Of a stretch of 32,268 nucleotides of DNA, positions 1 through 7,483 are shown piece by piece (within the stretch, counting starts at the first letter, position 1; each line of letters opens with the position of its first letter). The notes under the pieces are model-generated. The model made no database searches and was not told the DNA's origin. It saw only the letters and a program-made list of their open reading frames with translations. The DNA comes from Chloroflexota bacterium (lineage in GTDB: Bacteria > Chloroflexota > Limnocylindria > P2-11E): the NCBI GenBank assembly GCA_005889295.1, contig VBEY01000103.1, positions 1 to 32,268 on the forward strand, in the 5' to 3' direction. The position numbers were made by a program, and so were the translations under genes.

Positions 1-139
1 GGAGCAGCCCGACCGGCGGCATGATGATGTCCTTGACCAGCGAGTTGACGACGGCCGCCAGCGCCACGCCGATGATGAACGCCAGAGCGAGAGCGAGAAC
101 GTTTGTCTTGAGCAAGAACTGTTTGAACTCAGACCCCAT
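1..139 (-). CDS. mscL: Large-conductance mechanosensitive channel MscL (N-terminal part)
   Basis: The 46 readable residues start MGSEFKQFLLKTNVLALALA and continue into a membrane helix and the stretch NSLVKDIIMPP. This matches the cytoplasmic N-helix and first transmembrane helix of MscL, the homopentameric pore that opens under membrane tension during hypo-osmotic shock. The ATG lies at 137-139 (minus), with a GGGGGTG ribosome-binding sequence about eight bases upstream. The gene runs off the left edge, so TM2 and the C-terminal bundle are not visible. It is transcribed divergently from the hrcA operon, with about 145 bases between them. The family call rests on the short N-terminus alone but the IIMPP motif is characteristic. 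Confidence 0.85.
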   Translation of the reverse strand, partial: MGSEFKQFLLKTNVLALALAFIIGVALAAVVNSLVKDIIMPPVGLL

Positions 140-227
140 CGAAGACACCCCCGTGCGCCGTTATGAAGCTCGGTGACCGCAGAGCCCGTGCCAGCCTCCT
201 CACCAGGCAGGCGGCCGGTCGCGAACC

Positions 228-257
228 TTGACTCGCGCCGAGGGGCCCTGCTAGGCT
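228..257 (+). promoter_or_regulatory. Predicted vegetative promoter of hrcA-grpE-dnaK
   Basis: A TTGACT -35 box (228-233) and a TAGGCT -10 box (252-257) are separated by 18 bases. Transcription would start near 264, inside the left arm of the CIRCE palindrome, so repressor binding would block initiation directly. This is inferred from consensus match and position. Confidence 0.6.
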
Positions 258-258
258 C

Positions 259-285
259 TTAGCACTCTCGACAGGAGAGTGCTAA
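259..285 (+). promoter_or_regulatory. CIRCE operator (HrcA binding site)
   Basis: The sequence is TTAGCACTC, nine bases, then GAGTGCTAA: a perfect match to the CIRCE inverted repeat bound by HrcA. The right arm ends at 285 and the TTG start of hrcA is 286. The AGGAG ribosome-binding sequence of hrcA (273-277) falls in the spacer and right arm. The one element can therefore act as a DNA operator and, once transcribed, could fold over the translation start. Confidence 0.97.
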
Positions 286-1338
286 TTGACTACCAAACCC
301 GATTCAGCCGACTTCCCGGAGCTCGATCCGCGCGCCCGACAGGTCCTGGCGGCGGTCATACGCGAGTACATCGCGACCGCCGAGCCGGTGGCCTCAACTC
401 AGCTCGTCCGCGGGTACCGGCTCGATGTCTCGCCGGCCACCGTCCGCAACGAGCTCGCCGCGCTCGAGGAAGCGGGGCTCCTGACGCACCCCCACACGTC
501 GTCGGGTCGCGTTCCGACGGATCTCGGCTACCGGTACTTCATCGAGGCGCTCATGCCCCGGCCGTCGCTGGGGGCCGACGAGCAGGTGACCGTCTCGCAT
601 CAGTTCCAGCAGGCGCTCCAGGACACCGCGGCGTGGCTTCGCGTCGCGGCCTCGAGCCTCGCGCGCCTCACGGCCGAAGCCGCGATCGTCACCCCTCCGG
701 CCAGCAAACGGACGACGCTGCGCCACGTCGAAGTTGTGCCGATCCACGAGCGGCGGGTCCTGCTCGTCGCGGTCGTCGACGGAGGCGCGGTGCGCCAGCA
801 GGTCCTGGAGCTCGGGACCTCCACGACAGCCGAGCAGCTGCGGAGGCTCTCATCCAGGCTGACCGAGTCGCTCGGCGGTGCGACGGCCACGAAAGTGCAC
901 GCCGCAGTCGTCGCCGAGAACGGCGCTGAGGCCGACATCATCCGAGCGTTGGCTCGCATCCTCGAGGAGTACGACACGTCTCTCTCGCGCGAGGTGTACG
1001 TGGACGGGTTTCAGAACATCCTGGCGAAGCCCGAGTTCGCAGAGAGCGATCGAAGCCGGGCGATGCTCAGTCTCTTCGAAGACCACACCCGGTTGTCGGA
1101 GATCCTGCCGCAGGGTCTCGGCGACGGCGAGGTTCACATCACCATCGGTCGCGAACATCGGCACGAGTCGCTTCAGGACTGCAGCCTCGTCATCGGCCGC
1201 TACGGCGAGAGCGGCGACGTCATCGGGTTTGTGGGCGTGGTCGGGCCGACGCGAATGGACTACGCGCGGTCTATCGGCGCGGTCCGCTATGTGGGGTCGC
1301 TGATGAGCGATCTCGTTCGAGTCATGGAGGGTCGGTAA
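286..1338 (+). CDS. hrcA: Heat-inducible transcription repressor HrcA
   Basis: A 350-residue protein of normal family length. The N-terminal winged helix (about residues 12-85) includes the family stretch VSPATVRNELAALEEAGLL and the following THPHTSSGRVPTDLGYRYF, both typical of HrcA. The remainder is the GAF-like dimerisation domain, ending with VGPTRMDYARSI, another HrcA hallmark. HrcA represses heat-shock genes at CIRCE and depends on the GroEL chaperonin for folding. The start is TTG at 286, placed by an AGGAG sequence at 273-277. Its stop overlaps the grpE start by one base (TAATG), so the genes are probably translationally coupled. The CIRCE element directly in front indicates autoregulation. 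Confidence 0.97.
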   Translation: MTTKPDSADFPELDPRARQVLAAVIREYIATAEPVASTQLVRGYRLDVSPATVRNELAALEEAGLLTHPHTSSGRVPTDLGYRYFIEALMPRPSLGADEQVTVSHQFQQALQDTAAWLRVAASSLARLTAEAAIVTPPASKRTTLRHVEVVPIHERRVLLVAVVDGGAVRQQVLELGTSTTAEQLRRLSSRLTESLGGATATKVHAAVVAENGAEADIIRALARILEEYDTSLSREVYVDGFQNILAKPEFAESDRSRAMLSLFEDHTRLSEILPQGLGDGEVHITIGREHRHESLQDCSLVIGRYGESGDVIGFVGVVGPTRMDYARSIGAVRYVGSLMSDLVRVMEGR

Positions 1339-1916
1339 TGGACGACAAGATTCGCCGCGCGGAGGAGCTGCTCGAACAGCGCTCGCGCGAGCGTGGTGGC
1401 AACGGGCACGCGAATGTGGAGACCGAGGCCCCGGCGGCGGAGCAGCCACCGGCCGAGGCACCTCTGGACCAGCGAGCGGAGGAGCTGACCAACGATCTGA
1501 AGCGCATGGCCGCGGACTTCGCGAACTACCGTAAGCGCAACGAAGCCGAGCGCACGGAGTTCGCCAAGTTCGCGAAGTCCGATCTCATCTCAAAAATACT
1601 CGACGTTCTCGACGGATTCGACCGCGCGCTCGCGACGATCCCGGACGAGCTCAAGGGGACGCCGTGGGTCGAGGGGATGTGGCTCCTCGAGCGAAAACTG
1701 CGGGGAATCCTCGAAGCCGAGGGCCTGAGGCCGGTCGAATCGCTCGGAATGCCGTTCGATCCGTATCAGCACGAGGCGGTCGCGCACATCCCATCGGACC
1801 AGCCCGAGGGCACGGTCATCGAGGAGCATCAAAAGGCATATCGACTACACGACAAGGTCATCCGCCCCGCTTTGGTGACGGTATCCAGTGGGAGCGAAGG
1901 CAAGGAGAAGAACTGA
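1338..1916 (+). CDS. grpE: Nucleotide exchange factor GrpE
   Basis: A 192-residue protein with an acidic, low-complexity N-terminus (about residues 1-45), a long coiled-coil region containing the GrpE stretch [13 protein letters not shown], and a C-terminal beta domain with [12 protein letters not shown] and VIRPALVTV. GrpE dimers release ADP from DnaK. The ATG shares a base with the hrcA stop codon. dnaK starts two bases after its own stop. The position between hrcA and dnaK is the standard arrangement and supports the call. Confidence 0.96.
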   Translation: MDDKIRRAEELLEQRSRERGGNGHANVETEAPAAEQPPAEAPLDQRAEELTNDLKRMAADFANYRKRNEAERTEFAKFAKSDLISKILDVLDGFDRALATIPDELKGTPWVEGMWLLERKLRGILEAEGLRPVESLGMPFDPYQHEAVAHIPSDQPEGTVIEEHQKAYRLHDKVIRPALVTVSSGSEGKEKN

Positions 1917-1917
1917 A

Positions 1918-3855
1918 ATGGCAAAAGTCATCGGCATCGATCTCGGAACGACGAACTCGGCCGTCGCCTACATGGAAGGCGGGGAGCCGACGATCATTCC
2001 GAACGCGGAAGGCGGGCGCATCACACCGTCGGTCGTCGCGTTCACCAAGAACGGGGAGCGCCTGGTCGGCCAGGTCGCGAAGCGGCAGGCGATCACGAAC
2101 CCCGACAACACCATCTACTCGGTCAAGCGCCTTATGGGGCGACGCTTCACCGACCCCGAGGTCCAGCGGACCATGAAGATGGTCTCGTACAAGATCGAAC
2201 CCGCTCCGAACGGCGGCGTTCTCATCGTCCTCGGCAACGGGCAGAAGCTCACGCCGCCCGAGGTCTCGGCGATGATCCTTCAGAAGCTCAAGACCGACTC
2301 CGAGGCATATCTCGGAGAGAAGGTGACCCAGGCGGTCATCACCGTCCCGGCGTACTTCGACGACCAGCAGCGGCAGGCCACCAAGGACGCGGGGCAGATC
2401 GCAGGTCTCGAGGTCCTACGGATCATCAACGAGCCGACCGCGGCGGCGCTCGCGTACGGTCTCGACAAAAAGAAGGACGAGCTCGTCGCGGTCTACGACC
2501 TCGGCGGCGGCACGTTCGACATCTCGGTCCTGCAACTCGGTGAAGGCGTCTTCGAGGTGAAGGCCACGAACGGCGACACGCACCTCGGTGGAGACGATTT
2601 CGACGCGCGGATCATGGATTGGCTCGTCGAGGAGTTCAAAAAGGATCAGGGCATCGATCTGAAGAACGACCGCATGGCCCTCCAGCGTCTCAAGGAGGCG
2701 GCGGAGAAGGCCAAGATCGAGCTCAGCTCGACTCAGCAGACGGAAATCAACCTCCCGTTCATCACCGCGGACCAGGCCGGCCCGAAGCACCTCGTGATCA
2801 CGCTCACGCGGTCGAAGCTCGAGCAGCTCGTCGGAGATCTGGTCGAGAAGACCACGGGGCCGGTGAAGCAGGCGCTGAAGGACGCCGGCGTCACGCCGGA
2901 TCAGGTCAACGAGGTCGTCCTCGTCGGTGGTCAGACGCGCATGCCGCTCGTGGTCGAGACCGTGAAGAAGCTCTTCAACGGCAAGCAGCCGAACCAGAGC
3001 GTGAACCCGGACGAGGTCGTGGCCGTTGGCGCGGCGATCCAGGCCGGCGTGCTCAAGGGAGAGGTGAAGGACGTCCTTCTCCTGGACGTCACGCCGCTCT
3101 CGCTCGGCATCGAGACGCTCGGTGGCGTCGCCACCAAGCTGATCGAGCGGAACACCACCATCCCGACCTCCAAGTCGCAGGTCTTCACCACGGCGTCCGA
3201 CGCGCAGACCCAGGTGGAGATCCACGTCACGCAGGGCGAACGCGAGCTCGCGGGTGACAACAAGAGCCTCGCGCGCTTCATCCTCGATGGGATCGCTCCC
3301 GCGCCGCGGGGTATTCCGCAGATCGAGGTGACGTTCGACATCGACGCGAACGGCATCGTGAACGTCAAGGCGCGCGACAAGGCGACCGGCCGCGAGCAGC
3401 ACGTCACGATCACCGCATCGAGCGGCCTTTCCAAGGACGAGGTCCAGCGTCTGGTCAAGGACGCCGAGATGCACGCCGAGGAGGACCGCCGCAACCGCGA
3501 CAAGATCGAGGCCCGGAACCAGGGCGACACGATGGCCTATTCCATCGAGAAGACGCTCACCGACCTCGGCGACAAGGTTCCCGCGGACACGAAGAAGGAC
3601 GTCGAGGAAAAGATCGCGGCGCTGCGCGACGCCCTCAAGACGGACGACGTGGAACGGATCAAGTCGGCCACCGAAGCGCTCCGGGCAGCCTCGACGAAGA
3701 TCGGCGAGGTCATGTACCAGCAGGAGCAGGCGAAGCAGCAAGCCGGCGAGCAGCAAGCGCAGCCCGGCGCCGAGCAGCCCGAAGGTGAGCCCGCCGGTGC
3801 CGGCGCGAAGCGCGACGGCGACACCATCGAAGGCGAGTTCAAAGAGCAGAGCTAA
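1918..3855 (+). CDS. dnaK: Molecular chaperone DnaK (Hsp70)
   Basis: A 645-residue Hsp70 starting [19 protein letters not shown] at ATG 1918. An in-frame start at 1888 is rejected because it adds ten non-homologous residues inside grpE and because AAGGAG at 1902-1907 sits correctly for 1918. The ATPase domain shows the phosphate-1 loop DLGTTNS, the linker-side [17 protein letters not shown] and VGGQTRMP. The interdomain linker [16 protein letters not shown] follows, then the substrate-binding domain and lid, and a Gln/Glu/Pro-rich tail ending EGEFKEQS. DnaK binds exposed hydrophobic peptides in an ATP cycle driven by DnaJ and GrpE. dnaJ is not adjacent: it lies 2.5 kb downstream after a minus-strand insertion. 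Confidence 0.98.
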   Translation: MAKVIGIDLGTTNSAVAYMEGGEPTIIPNAEGGRITPSVVAFTKNGERLVGQVAKRQAITNPDNTIYSVKRLMGRRFTDPEVQRTMKMVSYKIEPAPNGGVLIVLGNGQKLTPPEVSAMILQKLKTDSEAYLGEKVTQAVITVPAYFDDQQRQATKDAGQIAGLEVLRIINEPTAAALAYGLDKKKDELVAVYDLGGGTFDISVLQLGEGVFEVKATNGDTHLGGDDFDARIMDWLVEEFKKDQGIDLKNDRMALQRLKEAAEKAKIELSSTQQTEINLPFITADQAGPKHLVITLTRSKLEQLVGDLVEKTTGPVKQALKDAGVTPDQVNEVVLVGGQTRMPLVVETVKKLFNGKQPNQSVNPDEVVAVGAAIQAGVLKGEVKDVLLLDVTPLSLGIETLGGVATKLIERNTTIPTSKSQVFTTASDAQTQVEIHVTQGERELAGDNKSLARFILDGIAPAPRGIPQIEVTFDIDANGIVNVKARDKATGREQHVTITASSGLSKDEVQRLVKDAEMHAEEDRRNRDKIEARNQGDTMAYSIEKTLTDLGDKVPADTKKDVEEKIAALRDALKTDDVERIKSATEALRAASTKIGEVMYQQEQAKQQAGEQQAQPGAEQPEGEPAGAGAKRDGDTIEGEFKEQS

Positions 3856-3873
3856 CGAAGCGCGTTCCGTGAC

Positions 3874-3910
3874 GACGGCGCGGCGAAAGCCGCGCCGTCT
3901 TTACGTTTTT
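3874..3910 (+). terminator. Intrinsic terminator of the hrcA-grpE-dnaK operon
   Basis: An 11-bp perfect stem (GACGGCGCGGC 3874-3884 with GCCGCGCCGTC 3889-3899) closes a GAAA tetraloop. It is followed by TTTACGTTTTT (3900-3910). It lies 18 bases after the dnaK stop, so it ends the operon before the inserted genes. Confidence 0.93.
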
Positions 3911-3922
3911 ACCAAACCTAGA

Positions 3923-3950
3923 TTGTCTTTCGGGCGCCTGGACGTATCCT
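3923..3950 (+). promoter_or_regulatory. Possible promoter of the small ORF at 3993
   Basis: TTGTCT (3923-3928) and TATCCT (3945-3950) are separated by 16 bases, just after the dnaK terminator and about 40 bases before the small ORF. The match to consensus is only moderate. Confidence 0.35.
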
Positions 3951-3992
3951 CGACCAGCAAGCACTGGTGCGGGATTTGGGAGCGCGAGTGGG

Positions 3993-4238
3993 ATGAATAG
4001 CGGTCTCGTCCGGTACGCGTGCCGCGCGACGGTCCATTTGAACCCGCGGAATCGCGATATGGCCGCCGATAGCCCGGTCACGATCTACGAAGGTGCGTGG
4101 GCTTACTGTCCCATGGGAGCGCGCACGGAGCACTTGTGGGAGGCGATCGAGCCGGTCAGTCTCACCGACCTCAAGCTCATCGAAATCATCGTTCGCCCGC
4201 GCGAAGGCGCGCCGAGGACACGCGAAGCTAGGGCTTGA
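3993..4238 (+). CDS. Small conserved-looking hypothetical protein
   Basis: An 81-residue ORF I cannot assign to a family. Its middle part, VTIYEGAWAYCPMGA followed by EHLWEAIEPVSLTDLKLIEI, reads like a folded small protein rather than a frame shadow. One CP motif and several aromatic residues are present; there is no membrane segment or signal peptide. It has its own candidate promoter upstream and stands alone on the plus strand between the dnaK terminator and convergent minus-strand genes. Its last 11 bases overlap the 3' end of the cupredoxin gene. The start is ATG 3993 with only a weak GGGAG-type sequence upstream. The reality of the gene is moderately supported. Confidence 0.5.
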   Translation: MNSGLVRYACRATVHLNPRNRDMAADSPVTIYEGAWAYCPMGARTEHLWEAIEPVSLTDLKLIEIIVRPREGAPRTREARA

Positions 4239-4635
4239 CCATCACCACGCCGACCATCCCGTAGGCCTCGTGCTGCGGGAAGTGGCAGATGAACGTGAGC
4301 GGACCCGCCTTGTCGAACGTGAGCGTGGTCGTCTTCACACTCAAAGGCGGGAGCGAGACCTCGTTCGGTCGGTCGCCGTGAACCGCCTCGGTGCCCGCGC
4401 GGTGACGCGCGTGAAACGCCTCGTCACCGATGAGCCACTCGTGGTCGATGGGATCGTCGTTGATCAGCGTGAACGTGACCGGCACGCCCATCGGGACGTC
4501 GATCTTCGTCTGGTCGAAGTGCGAGTAGTGGATGCGGATGCCGATGTGCGTCGGGAGCTGCGCCGCGCTCGCGGTCGTGCAGGCGCTCGCCGCAAGTGCG
4601 GCGAGCGCCAATGCGACGAGGGTGCGGATGATCAC
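4228..4635 (-). CDS. Exported cupredoxin-domain protein (type 1 copper site)
   Basis: A 135-residue protein with an N-terminal hydrophobic segment and small residues up to about residue 24. ASAC at 16-19 is a weak lipobox, so it may be a lipoprotein or a plain secreted protein. The rest is a cupredoxin beta fold. The copper ligands are visible as His65 (PIDHEW), Cys117, His122 and Met127 in CHFPQHEAYGM, the C-x4-H-x4-M pattern of blue copper proteins. It probably carries electrons or binds copper outside the cytoplasm; the partner is unknown. The GTG start at 4635 overlaps the TGA of the upstream DUF2330 gene (GTGA), so the two are translationally coupled. Longer in-frame starts would run inside the DUF2330 gene and are rejected. 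Confidence 0.85.
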   Translation of the reverse strand: MIIRTLVALALAALAASACTTASAAQLPTHIGIRIHYSHFDQTKIDVPMGVPVTFTLINDDPIDHEWLIGDEAFHARHRAGTEAVHGDRPNEVSLPPLSVKTTTLTFDKAGPLTFICHFPQHEAYGMVGVVMVKP

Positions 4636-5666
4636 CCGATCACCGGCTGTCCCTTGCGAAGAAGGAAGATCGCGCCGAAGGCGGCGAGCGCGAGGCCGAT
4701 GAGCGTGATCTGATCGCTCGAGGGCTGACCCGACGAGCTCTTCACGCTGGCAGGCGCCTCGAGGCCGGCCGCAACGCGCGACGGGCTCGCGCCCTTTGTG
4801 TCGACGGCGAGGTCGTACGTGAGCTGGCTCGCTGACGCGTCGATCGCGATCTTGGAAAGCCATCCCGACTGCGGGATCCAGCCCATGCCCTTGTCCGACC
4901 GGAGGTCGTCCAGAAGCGAGGCTGTCGCAAGGGCGCTGTGGTCGAGACGCATGCCGTTCGCGAACGGGTAGGGCAGGAGCGCGGGCCGCTGGTCGGTAAG
5001 GAGATACACGTCAGCGTCGATGCGGTCGTCGGCGTTCTTGCCGAGGCCGAGGATGCGGAGTGGCACCCACGGGTTCGCCGTGGGGATCGTGACGTGCACC
5101 GGCGTACCGTCGCCGATGCGCTGGCCGCGAGCCTTCGCCGCGTCAGCGTCGAAGACCGCGGCGAGGAAGATCGGACTGCGATTCGCGTAAAAGTCGAGGA
5201 CCTCGGGCGCGGCCGGCGGAAGGCGGAAGCCGTGCTCGGTCGCCCACTGGCCCACCTCGGCGCCGCCGCCCTTCAGGACGGTGATGTCGAGCGCGTCGAT
5301 CCGGACTTCCATGAGCACGACGGCTTTCTCTGCGGCACCGGCGGCTTGCGCCGAACGGAACGCGGCGTCGAGACGAACGGGGGTGGTCTCGCGGATGAGT
5401 CGCTGGAGCGTCCAGGCGCCACCCTTTTCGACCTTGTCCGGAACGCCCGGCAGCGGGATGAGCGACCCGAACTGGCCTGAGCCTCCGGCGAACTGGAACG
5501 AGGTGACGTAGTGCTCGACGCCGTCGTGGTAGCCGGCAAACGTCGTCGTGCGGAGCAAATTGACCGCGCCGTTTGGGCCGATGAGGCCCGCGCAGGCCGC
5601 GGCCGGCTGCGTCGTGGCGATGAGCGCCGCGGCGACCGCGGCGAGACCCGCGAGGAACCGTCGCAT
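4632..5666 (-). CDS. DUF2330 domain-containing exported membrane-anchored protein
   Basis: A 344-residue protein with a signal peptide (MRRFLAGLAAVAAALIATTQ, cleavage near PAAACA), a large extracytoplasmic domain and a C-terminal transmembrane helix (ITLIGLALAAFGAIFLL) before a short basic tail. The N-terminal stretch CAGLIGPNGAVNL, then HYVTSFQFAGG and SLIPLPGVP, resembles the DUF2330 family. The function of that family is not established. ATG 5666 is preceded by GGAGAGGAGG. The coupled cupredoxin gene downstream suggests a shared extracytoplasmic redox or copper role, which is inference. Upstream lies an unusual 105-bp palindromic element. Confidence 0.82.
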   Translation of the reverse strand: MRRFLAGLAAVAAALIATTQPAAACAGLIGPNGAVNLLRTTTFAGYHDGVEHYVTSFQFAGGSGQFGSLIPLPGVPDKVEKGGAWTLQRLIRETTPVRLDAAFRSAQAAGAAEKAVVLMEVRIDALDITVLKGGGAEVGQWATEHGFRLPPAAPEVLDFYANRSPIFLAAVFDADAAKARGQRIGDGTPVHVTIPTANPWVPLRILGLGKNADDRIDADVYLLTDQRPALLPYPFANGMRLDHSALATASLLDDLRSDKGMGWIPQSGWLSKIAIDASASQLTYDLAVDTKGASPSRVAAGLEAPASVKSSSGQPSSDQITLIGLALAAFGAIFLLRKGQPVIG

Positions 5667-5740
5667 ACCAGCCTCCTCTCCGGCCTGGGCCGGGAATGCT
5701 CCTAAGACGCCGGGGCCGGCTGACGGTTCCCGCGAGCTCT

Positions 5741-5845
5741 GTCGCCAGGGTCGACCGAAACCCTCTCTACGCCGCGGGGTCCCCCCGGCCTCGGACGCCT
5801 CGGCCGGCTCCCCGCGTCGCGGGGGCCCTCGGTCGACCCGGCGAC
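5741..5845. repeat. Long imperfect palindrome / structured intergenic element
   Basis: GTCGCC-A-GGGTCGACCGA (5741-5758) pairs with TCGGTCGACCC-GGCGAC (5829-5845), giving a 17-bp outer stem with a single bulged A at 5747. Inside it CGCGGGG (5773-5779) pairs with CCCCGCG (5810-5816) and CCGGCC (5785-5790) with GGCCGG (5802-5807). An alternative small hairpin CCCCGC-GTC-GCGGGG lies at 5810-5824. There is no T tract on either strand. It occupies most of the 191-bp gap between the CopD-like stop and the DUF2330 start. It could be a factor-dependent terminator, a structured leader of the DUF2330 mRNA, a palindromic repeat unit or a protein-binding site. Confidence 0.7.
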
Positions 5846-5857
5846 CTAACCCTGAGC

Positions 5858-6361
5858 TCAGCTGAATCTGGCGGTCACCATCGCTAAGAGAATCAATGCG
5901 CCGATCGTGAGCTGGATGTACCCGAACCGGCGAATGCGTGCACCCAATTCCGGCATCTGCGCGGCAGCCGCCGCGTCACCGCTCGCGGCTAGCGGTCCGA
6001 TCTCCACCAATCGATACGCCCACCGCGCGATCGTCGCGCGCGTCAGCGCGTAGACCCCGACCGCGAGGATGATCCCGGCGAGGATGGCCCACGACCAGCG
6101 CGTGTCGAGTCGCGTGAGCTCCTGCGCGCGTCCGGAGACGAACAAATTGAGAACACCAGTCAGGATCGTGAACTCGGCGACGCGGAAGATGTAGTTGAAC
6201 TGTCTCGGGACGAGGTTCGGCATGATCGCGCCCCGGGCCGCCGGCGGGCTGGCGAGAAGGGCCGGAAGCTGTACCAGGATCGTGTAGAAGCCGCCGCCAA
6301 TCCAGAGAACACCGGCTGTTATGTGCAGCCACTGCACTCCGATACGGAAGACGGCATCCAT
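5858..6361 (-). CDS. Four-helix integral membrane protein, CopD/DUF4149-like
   Basis: A 167-residue protein with about four hydrophobic segments: VQWLHITAGVLWIGGGFYTI, a second around FTILTGVLNLFV, a third around WAILAGIILAVGVYAL, and a C-terminal IQLTIGALILLAMV. His13 in the first helix together with GVLWIGGGF resembles the haem- or copper-associated membrane proteins grouped as CopD-like or DUF4149. I cannot choose between these. ATG 6361 has a weak GAGG sequence upstream. It is transcribed divergently from dnaJ, with 21 bases between start codons, and in the same direction as the DUF2330-cupredoxin pair. That direction supports, but does not prove, a shared copper or redox theme. Confidence 0.7.
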   Translation of the reverse strand: MDAVFRIGVQWLHITAGVLWIGGGFYTILVQLPALLASPPAARGAIMPNLVPRQFNYIFRVAEFTILTGVLNLFVSGRAQELTRLDTRWSWAILAGIILAVGVYALTRATIARWAYRLVEIGPLAASGDAAAAAQMPELGARIRRFGYIQLTIGALILLAMVTARFS

Positions 6362-6368
6362 CGACCTC

Positions 6369-6379
6369 GATAATGACAG
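6369..6379. promoter_or_regulatory. Possible overlapping divergent -10 elements between dnaJ and the CopD-like gene
   Basis: The 21-base gap between the two start codons holds GATAAT (6369-6374, plus strand), a 5/6 match to the -10 consensus and eight bases before the dnaJ ATG. On the other strand it holds the overlapping CATTAT (6377-6372), eight bases before the opposing ATG. No clear -35 box was seen. Transcripts would be leaderless or nearly so. Confidence 0.35.
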
Positions 6380-6382
6380 GTG

Positions 6383-7483
6383 ATGGCCACGCAGACCGAC
6401 TACTACGTTCTCCTCGGCGTCCCGCGCTCGGCGTCGGACGAGCAGATCCGAAGCGCCTACCGGAAGCTCGCCCGGCAGTACCACCCGGACGTCAACAGCG
6501 CGTCGGACGCCTCGGAGCGCTTCAAGGCGATCACCGAGGCGTACGAGGTGCTGACCGATCCCCAGCGCCGGCAGCGCTACGACATGTTCGGCTCGACCAC
6601 CGGGGGCCTCGGCGACTTCGGGATCGGCGATCTCTTCGAGACGTTCTTCGGCGGAGATCTGCGCCGTCGGGAGGCCCGCGGTCCGATGCGCGGCGCCGAC
6701 CTGCGCATGGAGATCGAGGTCGACCTCCTCGACGCCGTCCAGGGCCGCGAGCGCGTGATCACGGTGCCGCGCCTCGAGACCTGCGAGCGGTGCCAGGGGA
6801 ACGGCGCCGAGCCAGGGACCTCGATCTCGACGTGCTCGACCTGCAATGGGCGCGGCGAGGTCCGTCAGGTGCAGCAGTCGGTGTTCGGGCGCTTCGTGAA
6901 CGTCTCCACGTGCCCGCGCTGCGGCGGAGCGGGGAAGACCGTCGACAAGCAGTGCACCCGCTGCCGCGGGGAGGGCCGCGAGCGCAAGGACCGCGAGATC
7001 GGACTGACCATCCCCGCAGGGATTGATGATGGCCAGCAATTGCGCGTAGCCGGCGAGGGCGAGGCCGGGATGCGTGGCGGACCCACCGGGGACCTGTACG
7101 TCCTCATCCGTCTCAAGGAGCACCAGCTGTTCCGGCGGGAGGGCGACGACCTGGTCCACCTCGCGCGCGTGTCGCCGGCACAGGCCGCGCTCGGCGACGA
7201 GATCACCGTTCCGACGATCGAAGGGCCCGAGGCGAAGCTGCGCGTTCCCGCGGGAGCCCAGCACGGCCAGATGGTCCGCGTGCGGGGCAAGGGGGTGCCA
7301 CACCTTGGAGGCTCCGGGCGAGGCGATCAGCTCGTCTATCTGGATGTCGTCGTGCCGCGCAGCCTGACGAAGGACCAGCGCCGCCTGTACGGTCAGCTCA
7401 GAGATCTCGAGGGCCCGACGTCACAGGACGGCGACAACCCGGATCTCTTCGGGCGCATCAAAGACGCGATGGGTGGCAACTAG
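6383..7483 (+). CDS. dnaJ: Chaperone protein DnaJ (Hsp40)
   Basis: A 366-residue type I J-protein. The J domain (about residues 5-70) carries the HPD triplet in QYHPDVNS. A short Gly/Phe-containing segment (GLGDFGIGDLFETFFGGD) follows. The zinc-binding domain has all four CxxCxGxG repeats: CERCQGNG, CSTCNGRG, CPRCGGAG and CTRCRGEG. The C-terminal substrate-binding domains include GDLYVLIRLKEHQLFRREG. It stimulates DnaK ATPase and delivers substrates. The ATG at 6383 is preferred over the in-frame GTG at 6380. It is separated from dnaK by the inserted minus-strand genes and overlaps prmA by 11 bases. Confidence 0.97.
   Translation: MATQTDYYVLLGVPRSASDEQIRSAYRKLARQYHPDVNSASDASERFKAITEAYEVLTDPQRRQRYDMFGSTTGGLGDFGIGDLFETFFGGDLRRREARGPMRGADLRMEIEVDLLDAVQGRERVITVPRLETCERCQGNGAEPGTSISTCSTCNGRGEVRQVQQSVFGRFVNVSTCPRCGGAGKTVDKQCTRCRGEGRERKDREIGLTIPAGIDDGQQLRVAGEGEAGMRGGPTGDLYVLIRLKEHQLFRREGDDLVHLARVSPAQAALGDEITVPTIEGPEAKLRVPAGAQHGQMVRVRGKGVPHLGGSGRGDQLVYLDVVVPRSLTKDQRRLYGQLRDLEGPTSQDGDNPDLFGRIKDAMGGN

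Noticed and set aside
2416-3756. 446-codon open frame antisense to dnaK
   Set aside because: High-GC shadow of a strongly conserved gene; its translation is Arg/Leu/Asp-rich with no recognisable domain and no ribosome-binding sequence.
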